In this document: positions 56,711 to 64,000 of the stretch, one piece after another
Layout: every line of letters begins with the position of its first letter
Numbering within the stretch: position 1 is the first letter of the stretch
NCBI RefSeq assembly: GCF_000260135.1
Contig: NZ_JH651384.1
Coordinates: 2,880,001-2,944,000 of the forward strand
DNA length: 64,000 bases
DNA from: Thiothrix nivea DSM 5205
GTDB lineage: Bacteria; Pseudomonadota; Gammaproteobacteria; Thiotrichales; Thiotrichaceae
Direction: 5' to 3'
Notes under the pieces: model-generated
What the model was told of the DNA's origin: nothing
Databases searched by the model: none
What the model saw: the letters and a program-made list of their open reading frames with translations, nothing else
Made by a program: the position numbers and the translations under genes

Positions 56711-57767
56711 GGCTCAATATGCGTTTCAGGGTCTTGTTTTCCCCGGCATTGCAAACGTGATGGATAGCGGTAAAGTTAGTCATTTCCGATAGCCAAGGAG
56801 AGGCTTTATGACCTCGCTCATCAGTATTTCCAGCCTGACCAGTGATGCCGCCTGTTTCGAGCAAGTCCGTTCCGTGCGTTGGCCTAATGGGGTGATTTGT
56901 CCGCACTGCGGTTCACAGGACACTATCCGTCGAGGCAAGGATGACACCCAGCAGGAACGCCAGCGTTACCAGTGTAAGGATTGCCAAAAGCGTTTTGATG
57001 ACCTGACGGGAACGGTGTTTGAAGGCCACCACCAGCCGCTGAAGGTGTGGGTGTTGTGCCTGTACCTGATGTCGTTGAACCTGTCCAACCAACAAATCGC
57101 CCGCGAATTGGGGTTGAACAAGGATGATGTTCAGGCGATGACGGAACAGTTACGGCGTGGTGTCGAGAAAAAAAACGCCAGTAAACCTGTTTGGGAATGT
57201 TGAATTTGATGAGGTTTATGTCAAGGCTGGACACAAGGGAAACCCCGAAGCCGTCGCGGATGCTGGGCGTGAAGGTCGCCGCCGCGCCCTGAAAGGTGCG
57301 CCGGGGCGTGGGACACTGGAAAAGGACAAACCACCCATTTTCGGCATGATCCAGCGTTCCGGGGAGGTCGTGATCCGTATGCTGGCGAATGTGAAACAGA
57401 CGACGATCAAGCCGTTGATTGTGGAAACGGTGGCAGCAGGCACGCTGGTCTACACCGATGAGTACAACATTTACAGCCGATTGGAAGAATGGGGCTATGC
57501 CCACAAAACCGTCAACCATGGCGCAGGCGAATATGCCCGTGACGAAGATGGTGACGGTTTCCATGAAGTCCACGTCAATACGATGGAAGGTTTTTGGTCA
57601 CTGTTACGCTCATGGTTACGACCTCATCGGGGGATCTCACAAGAAAAGCTACCGTGTTACCTTGCATTCTTCGAGTCTCTTCACAACATCAGGAAACGGG
57701 GGCAAGCTGCCTTACAGTCCTTGCTTTCGCTGCTGTTGGGATAAGACCCTGAAACGCATATTGAGCC
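56711..57767 (+). mobile_element. IS1595-family insertion sequence
   Basis: The element is 1,057 bp with terminal inverted repeats GGCTCAATATGCGTTTCAGG and its complement, and an 8-bp ATTCCTTT duplication (56703-56710 and 57768-57775). Its GC content is far higher than that of the gene it interrupts. Confidence 0.92.
56808..57744 (+). pseudogene. IS1595-family transposase, in two frames
   Basis: The first frame (56808-57203) has a zinc ribbon (CPHCGSQDTI...YQCKDCQKRFDD) and a helix-turn-helix. The second frame (from about 57157 to 57744) has the catalytic core: FDEVYVKAGHKG, LVYTDEYNIYSRL and HVNTMEGFWSLLRSWL. They meet at an A8 run (57168-57175). Here the join needs a +1 (or -2) change, because a run of seven A bases would read through (GVEKK-TPVNLFGNVEFDEV). 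Either slippage or an inactivating insertion of one A is possible. Confidence 0.8.
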
Positions 57768-60700
57768 ATTCCTTTTATTAAGAATGCTGAAGAATGGTTG
57801 GTATTAGTCATGCGACCACGGTCAGATCCATTTAAAGAACTATTATCACTAATTCTTCCATATATATATAAAGATCCCGTTGATCAGCTTGAAAAAGCAT
57901 CTCATCTTTTGGAAGTTATTCGTTCAAAAGATATTAACATTAGTTATCTTGCGAAAATAATTCTTAAGACTTGTCATAAAACCAGACTGCTATTAATAAT
58001 CGACCAATTTGAAGAGCTCTATACTCTCAATACTATTGACTCTTCTCAGAAGACATTCATTGATTTATGTTTATCACACTTATCATATAATGATAATAAT
58101 GAACTGATAGACATTGATAGCAATATTAGCATTTTATGCGCTATGCGAAGTGATTTTATGGGAGCGGCAATTGCATATAATAAAATAGGGCGTGTACTTA
58201 ATGACTTTCCATGTGAGATTTTAGGTCAAATGACTGTAGATGAATTACAGTCAGCAATCGAGCTACCAGCACATAAATGCAATATTAGTTTTGAAACTGG
58301 CTTAGTTGATCGAATTCTCCATGATGTAGGCTCTGATCATGGTTATTTGCCACTCCTGGAATTTACTCTTTCGCTGCTTTGGGAGGGTATAAGCTATAAT
58401 AAAATCACACATGAAAGATATAATGCCGTAGGTGGAGTTAAAGAAGCACTGACTCAATATGCTAATAATGTATATAACGAATTTTCTAGCGATCAGAAAC
58501 AACAAATTGAATATATTTTCATACAATTAGTTCAGCCTAACGAAGATGCTCGGGATACCAAGCAAGTAGCCTACAAGGCTTATTTTAATAAAAAAATGTG
58601 GGATTTAGTAACCATCTTAGCAGATAAAAGACTTGTAGTGACAGGAGGAAGCGGTGATTCTGAACAAGTTGAAATTATTCATGAGACTTTGATTGATTAT
58701 TGGGGTTTACTGAAAAACTGGATTGACAAAAATAGGCATTTCAGATATTGGCAGAATTATTTGCGGCAGGCAATAAGAGAGTGGGAAAAAAATAATAAAG
58801 ATATAGGCGGATTATTAAGAGGAAAGGCACTGCTAGAAGCTGAAGAAAACTTACTTTCTTTTAAACGATTTTTAGGAGAAAAAGAAATTTTATACATCGA
58901 ATCCAGTTCTAATTTAAAGAAAAAGGAAGAAAAGAAAGGCAAACAAAGATTTCAAATAGCTATATTAATTGGAATATTCGCAAGCATCGGCTTTCTGGGG
59001 GCGCTATATTTTTATTCCATATCAGAAAATGCTTTAGCTAAAGCCAAAAAAAGTGAATTGATATCTAATGATCAAAAAAACAAAGCTCTAAAAACACAAT
59101 CTTTGTTTTTAGCAGACCTAGCTAAGCAAGAATTGGAAAAAGGCGCTGTTGATATTGGTGCACTGCTTGCACTAAACGCCTTACCTCAAAATGGCGGCAT
59201 AGAAAGACCATATGTCATTGAGGCTGAACATCAATTACGACAAGGTGTCATTAAGCATCTGGATAAAAATATCATAGAAATTGAAAAACCCGTCTTTGTT
59301 ATTTCTTTATCTCATAATGAAAAACAATTAGCTGTTGCAGCAGGTACCAATATACAATTATATAACACAGAATCATTTAAAAATGAAGGTGAGTTGGTAA
59401 GTAAACTTAGTAATGTGGTTTTTATAGCTCATACTAAAAATGACTTTATACTAGCCACGTATAATAATGGAGAAGTTAAACTATGGGACACAAAGAAAAA
59501 AAAAGTAATAGTACAATTCGATGGTCACAGAGATGCAGTTTATTTTGCAGATTTTAATTCTACTGAAACTTTACTTGCAACAGCTTCAAAAGATAAAACC
59601 ATTAAGATATGGGATATTCACTCTGGAAAAGAACTCAAATCATTTGCAGGACATGATTCAATTGTTACAAAGGTATTTTTCTCCCCCGACGACAAAAAGT
59701 TATTAAGTGCTTCTCGCGATAAAACTGCTAGGATGTGGGATGTGGAAAAAGGTAAAGAGTTGTTTAAATTTGGACATAAAAGCTATGTCTTTGATGCAAA
59801 GTTTAAACCAGAAGGAGATATAGTTGCAACCGCATCAGCAGATGGAGAAATTAAATTATGGGACGCATTGACAGGCAAGTTAATAACCATACTGGATCGA
59901 CATACAGACAGTGTTTATAACTTGGAGTTTGAGCCAAAAATAAAATCTTCATATGGCTCTCATTATAGTGATTCTGATCTATTACTATCTAGTTCAGCAG
60001 ATAATACTGCAAGACTATGGTACGTTGGCGCTACAGACTATCGCTTAGGCCATGAAAAGTTTGGTAGCCAATTAGCTGTTCTACAGAAACATAAATCACC
60101 AATTATGATTTCAAAATTTACTGAAGATGCCAAATACATTATTACCGCATCGAAGGATGGTGTTGTTTGTTTATGGAGAAACCTCGGAAATAAGTCAGTT
60201 TTACGGGAATTTTTCAAAGCACACGAGGAAGGTGTCTTCGATGTTGCTATGTTTTCAGACCATATGAGATTAATTACTGCATCATCAGATAAATATATTT
60301 ACATATGGAGTCTAAAGAATAAATTAAAAGAAATTGCCACTCCTAATGAAGAGCTTGTTCCTGATGAAGAGAATATGATGGGGTATTTTCCCCTTCATAA
60401 AAAAATATTTTTCAACCACTCTAGCTTTATAAGCGTCTTAAATACATATTCAGGCTCATTTACAAAATTAATAGAAAATATAGAAGCTCCAAAAATTACA
60501 AGAAATATAGAAAATGACACCAACTCATGGATACCAATAAAAAAAGATGACAAACTATTTTACATTGATTTACTTTCTGGGAACAAGAAAACCATAAGCG
60601 GCTTTAAACCACTTAGCTCAATAACCTTTTCGAATGCTGTTTTTAACCGCAGAAAGGAGCTATTCGCATATTTCAATGAAAATATATTGTCAATATATGA

Positions 60701-61457
60701 TTTTTCAAATGGGGATCCAAAATTAACCTATCAACATATTTTTGATAATATAAAGAAAATAGACTTTACCACGAACGGAGATTACTTTGTTTTAATTTCT
60801 ACTGGAGAATCTTATATTATCGATATAAACAGGAATAAAATTCTGACTCGCTTAAGTCATGATAAGGAATTCGATAATTTCAGACTTAGCGAAGACAAAA
60901 AAACTTACGCTTCTTGGCAAAATCATTATGAAAAATACTTTCGTAATATAAATAGCGCCCCTTCCAAAAAAGTAAGTATATTTCATATTGCGAATGGCAA
61001 AAATATTGCACTGAGTTATGAATCTGAGCCTTTAACTGTAAAACTTAGCCCTGACAGCCTGTCTATTGCGATTTTATATGTTGATGGTGCAATGCGATAT
61101 TGGAATGCCATAGATGGGAAGCTGTTATTTGAATACAAAGATAAAACCAATATATTGAGCGGAGTCAATTTTAATCTGGATGGCAAATATCTATTTCTCT
61201 CCTCCCAAGATAAAGTTATTATATATAATATACAATTGAGAAAAACAATTGCCGAAATACCGGTAAATACAGCATGGAACTCATATTTCACTTATGCTTT
61301 AGATTACAATAAAATTCTAATAATTTCTAATGAAGAGTTGGCAATTTGGAATATCTTATTAAATCAAAGCGAATTAATATCAATGGCAAAAAAAATCTTT
61401 CCCCGCAGTCTTAGCAATGAGGAGAAGAAACGTTATTTTTTAGAATGAACTCCTCAT

Positions 61458-62255
61458 TCAATATTCATTAATAAGACTTTCCAGAGAAGGAATTAATTTT
61501 TTTTCACTTTTTAGAGCATTACAAAGAGATTCTTTTTTAGAAGAACATGGGTTTATTTTTCTTTCCAAGATAGATAATGCTTCTTTGCTTTTATTATCAT
61601 ATGCTAGGGCAAGCGAATAAAATATTATTACTTTCTCATAAAACCGTTCATCTTTCTTAGATGGAAAGCTTTCTTGCAAAGTTACTGACTTTAAAAAGGC
61701 AACCTGTGCTTTATGAAAGATTCTTTCATTCATATGAATCATTCCAATTAAATAATATGTAACATATTTTCTATCGTCAATAATATTATCAGGGGGTAGT
61801 TCTTCCACAGCCTTTTCAGATACATGAAGTGCTTCATTATATTTTTTTGATTCTAATAAGTCTAAAGCAGAAGAAATCTCTTTACCCCACTCATCAGAAA
61901 TTATACTAAATCCATCTATAGGTTGACTCTCTCGATAATCATGATACATATCCATATATACATGAACAGTCTTTTTTGAGTTAATACATCTCAACTCATA
62001 ATCATCAACAATATTTCCAAATACCCCTTCACCGGAGTTTCCTAATCTTTCAAAATCGACCATATCGCCAGATGAGCAACGCAGCCTTGAAAGGTATTCA
62101 CGTTCACCACTAGGAGAATTACATTTCACCGGATTATCCCAAGAACCAAGAGGGAAGCTATCACTTGCTTCAAGCGTAGGTGATACGTTATCTGCCATGA
62201 GTAATTTTGTAGGTGAAAAAGCTAAAAATATTAGAATTAACAAGTTACGTTTCAT
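61458..62255 (-). CDS. Exported protein with repeat-like helices, unidentified
   Basis: The product is 265 residues from ATG 62255; an upstream in-frame start at 62291 would add 12 residues ahead of the signal peptide. The signal peptide (MKRNLLILIFLAFSPTKLLMADN) suggests export. The C-terminal half (about 125-245) has TPR-like helical pairs: SALDLLESKKYNEALHVSEKAVEEL, YYLIGMIHMNERIFHKAQVAFLKSV, IIFYSLALAYDNKSKEALSIL. The N-terminal half has several cysteines. It is AT-rich like the STAND gene and convergent with it. No family is recognised. Confidence 0.6.
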   Translation of the reverse strand: MKRNLLILIFLAFSPTKLLMADNVSPTLEASDSFPLGSWDNPVKCNSPSGEREYLSRLRCSSGDMVDFERLGNSGEGVFGNIVDDYELRCINSKKTVHVYMDMYHDYRESQPIDGFSIISDEWGKEISSALDLLESKKYNEALHVSEKAVEELPPDNIIDDRKYVTYYLIGMIHMNERIFHKAQVAFLKSVTLQESFPSKKDERFYEKVIIFYSLALAYDNKSKEALSILERKINPCSSKKESLCNALKSEKKLIPSLESLINEY

Positions 62256-62345
62256 CAAATTTACGCTCTTAATTAAAGGTAACCGACACAATTAAACTTA
62301 CTCTCCCTGCTTTGCTTCTATGCCTTTACTTACCAAGGACAATAA

Positions 62346-63931
62346 GTAAGCGTTCACGCCCTCTGATAGGCATTGCAGCGATTTTATAGTAAATTCACCC
62401 CATCCCAATAACGAGCCATTATCCCCTTGCCAGCCCTAGCCCACCCACTGCCGACCACCCTTGATGAAGCACATCAGCTGATCGTGCGCCAACAGGAACG
62501 GATAGCCGGGTTGGAGAAGCAAGCGGCACGGGTAGTGGTGTTGGAACAGCAAGTCGAAACGCTGCAAAAACAGCTCGAAGAACTGGTGGCCAAACTGGGC
62601 AGCAGTTCCCGCAACAGCTCCAAACCGCCGTCCTCAGACAGCCCGGAACAACGGGCAGCCCGTCCAAAACGCAAGGGGAGTGGCCGCCCGCATGGCGGGC
62701 AACCCGGCCATCCACGCCACGAACGGGCGTTATATCCCCCCGAACAAGTGACCCGCACTGAACAGTATTTCCCGGAAAGCACCTGCGCCTGTGGTGGGGC
62801 AGTGGCGGTTGACTGGGAAAACCCTTACCGCCATCAGGTCACGGACATCGCCCCTCCGCCGCCACCCGAGGTGACGGAGCACCAGTTTTACCACGGTGTC
62901 TGCCAATCCTGCGGCAACCAACACCACAGCCAGTGGCCGGACTGGGTCCCCAGCGGGCAAATGGGTGCGGGTGTGATTGCCTGGATTGTGGTGCTGGCCG
63001 GACAGTTTCGCCTGTCGATGCGCCAAACCCAGCTCCTGTTGTGGGAAGTCTGGCAGGTGCGCTTCAGCACCGGGGCGATCAGCAAAGCGCAAGGCAAATC
63101 CATCCCGTGGATGGGGCCGCTGTACCGTCAGGTCGGTGAGCATGTGCGTGGGCAGGCGGTCTGCCATGCCGATGAAACCCGCCATTACCGTGGCACGAAC
63201 ACCTACTGGTTATGGGCATTGGCGGACAACACCGTCACGTACTTCATGACCCATTACTCACGCGGCAAGGCTGCCGCCGATGCCTTGTTGGGCAGTTTTA
63301 CCGGTTATCTGGTGACAGACCACTTCAGCGGTTACGGCAATGTCCCGCCCGAACGGCGGCAACTGTGCTGGGCACACCTGATCCGGCACTTCCGCAAGAT
63401 GGCCGGGCGTTGTGGCGGAGGGGGAATGGTTGGCAAACGCCTGCTGCTGATTGCCTGCGCCACCGTCCGCACCCATCACCGCTGGCAACAGCACCCCGAA
63501 GGGGCGGCACGCTACCGGCGGCGGATACTGCGCCTGCGCCGCAGCTTCCAGGCCACCCTCAGCCTGGGCGAAGCATTGGATAACTGCAAACGCACCCGCA
63601 ACCAATGCAAACATCTCCGTAAAGATGAGGCCATGTGCTGGACTTTCCTCAAGGATACACGCATTCCCCTCACCAATAACCGCGCTGAACGGGTGATCCG
63701 CCCCTACGTGCAATGGCGTAAGACCAGTTTTGCCAGCCAGTCGGCACAAGGGGACAGGTTCCGGCCAACCGTGCTGACCGTGTTGGGGACTGCCCGGCAA
63801 TTGGGGATGGATATGGCAACCCTGATGCGCTATGTGTGCTCCCAAGGCTTGGCTCATAAGCCGGTCGCCGTGCGCTTCCCCTTGGGGCAGGTCTGTACCC
63901 GCAAACCGCTACAAATGGCGTGAACGCTTAC
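62346..63931 (+). mobile_element. IS66-family insertion sequence, copy 2
   Basis: The element is 1,586 bp, the same length, orientation and ends as copy 1 at 14042-15627, with flanking direct repeats GGACAATAA (62337-62345 and 63932-63940). The translated transposase is identical to copy 1. The remaining 60 bases of the window after the right repeat hold no visible gene. Confidence 0.92.
62427..63923 (+). CDS. IS66-family transposase, copy 2
   Basis: The product is 498 residues and identical in translation to the transposase at 14123-15619, including the coiled coil, zinc pair and DDE residues. In this location the overlapping GTG at the stop opens only a very short frame, which ends in the flanking repeat. 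Confidence 0.92.
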   Translation: MPALAHPLPTTLDEAHQLIVRQQERIAGLEKQAARVVVLEQQVETLQKQLEELVAKLGSSSRNSSKPPSSDSPEQRAARPKRKGSGRPHGGQPGHPRHERALYPPEQVTRTEQYFPESTCACGGAVAVDWENPYRHQVTDIAPPPPPEVTEHQFYHGVCQSCGNQHHSQWPDWVPSGQMGAGVIAWIVVLAGQFRLSMRQTQLLLWEVWQVRFSTGAISKAQGKSIPWMGPLYRQVGEHVRGQAVCHADETRHYRGTNTYWLWALADNTVTYFMTHYSRGKAAADALLGSFTGYLVTDHFSGYGNVPPERRQLCWAHLIRHFRKMAGRCGGGGMVGKRLLLIACATVRTHHRWQQHPEGAARYRRRILRLRRSFQATLSLGEALDNCKRTRNQCKHLRKDEAMCWTFLKDTRIPLTNNRAERVIRPYVQWRKTSFASQSAQGDRFRPTVLTVLGTARQLGMDMATLMRYVCSQGLAHKPVAVRFPLGQVCTRKPLQMA

Positions 63932-64000
63932 GGACAATAAGTACTTAGGCATAAGTTTATCGGAGCTTTGAAAGCGTAAAAATCTGATTTTACTCGAAAA

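Larger units (their letters stand above)
55893..61448 (+). pseudogene. Trypsin-like protease / nSTAND NTPase / WD40 protein, split by an IS1595-family element
   Basis: Removing 56711-57767 and one ATTCCTTT duplication restores one frame of about 1,496 residues. Residues 1-205 are a trypsin-like protease with His33 (TCAHVV), Asp87 (VRDIAVLEL) and Ser165 (GFSGTPVW). The NTPase follows with the entry motif NPYKGLSYFREEDANLFFGRE, Walker A GASGTGKSS (256-264) and, after the break, Walker B LLLIIDQFEELY. A transmembrane-like helix (FQIAILIGIFASIGFLGALY) and WD40 repeats (KDKTIKIWD, RDKTARMWD, DGEIKLWD) complete it. Such architectures are predicted conflict systems in which WD40 repeats sense a trigger. 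The cut falls just after Walker A. A downstream frame from about 57798 could still make a 1,216-residue fragment without the protease. Confidence 0.85.

Noticed and set aside
14042-63931. A composite transposon bounded by the two IS66-family copies
   Set aside because: The outer flanks carry different 9-bp repeats and each copy has its own matching pair, so the copies inserted independently.

Overview
The window is a high-GC proteobacterial chromosome segment, most likely from a gammaproteobacterium. The SbmA, YfdX, DctBD, PBP4, FolE, YgiQ and LolD/FtsX/AttH genes fit that. A Thiothrix-like sulfur bacterium is my guess only, because no rRNA or other marker gene is present. One AT-rich block (about 55.4-62.3 kb) differs in base and codon use and looks acquired. 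I saw no tRNA, rRNA, CRISPR array or prophage.

Layout. 0-6.5 kb: two YfdX-family exported proteins flank an SbmA/BacA-type transporter, a putative exported SLOG-like protein and a small gene cut by an ISAzo13-family element; transposase and ATPase remnants follow. 6.5-19.7 kb: a type I restriction-modification locus in the order hsdR, DUF559 nuclease, hsdM, vapBC-like toxin-antitoxin pair, hsdS, unknown gene, NucS-like nuclease. Its hsdR is split by two insertion sequences (ISAzo13 and IS630 families). Its hsdS is hit by an IS66-family element whose end appears to supply a replacement start codon. 19.7-31.3 kb: a very tightly packed minus-strand cluster of seven genes (SWIM, DUF5691, MoxR-type AAA+, DUF5682, VWA, SNF2 helicase, second SWIM), which reads as one NTP-dependent regulatory or conflict module.

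31.5-55.4 kb is mostly housekeeping and signalling: YiaAB and PspA membrane-stress proteins, the DctB/DctD two-component system with an RlpA-like protein, PBP4, a CheB-CheR-PAS-histidine kinase fusion with a FixJ regulator, a small lipoprotein, a globin-sensor protein, FolE, an N-acetylglutaminylglutamine-type amidotransferase, a PEGA-like membrane protein, a LolD/PDC-sensor/FtsX/AttH operon, and the YgiQ radical SAM protein. 55.4-62.3 kb is the AT-rich island: a trypsin-co-occurring small protein next to a trypsin-STAND-WD40 protein of about 1,496 residues, cut by an IS1595-family element, then an exported repeat-like protein. The window ends with a second, apparently identical IS66-family copy.

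A theme runs through the window. Four of the six complete insertion sequences lie inside predicted defence genes, each with a clean target duplication, so the broken genes can be reconstructed exactly. Three unrelated insertion sequence families also carry an A8 run at the junction of their two transposase reading frames.
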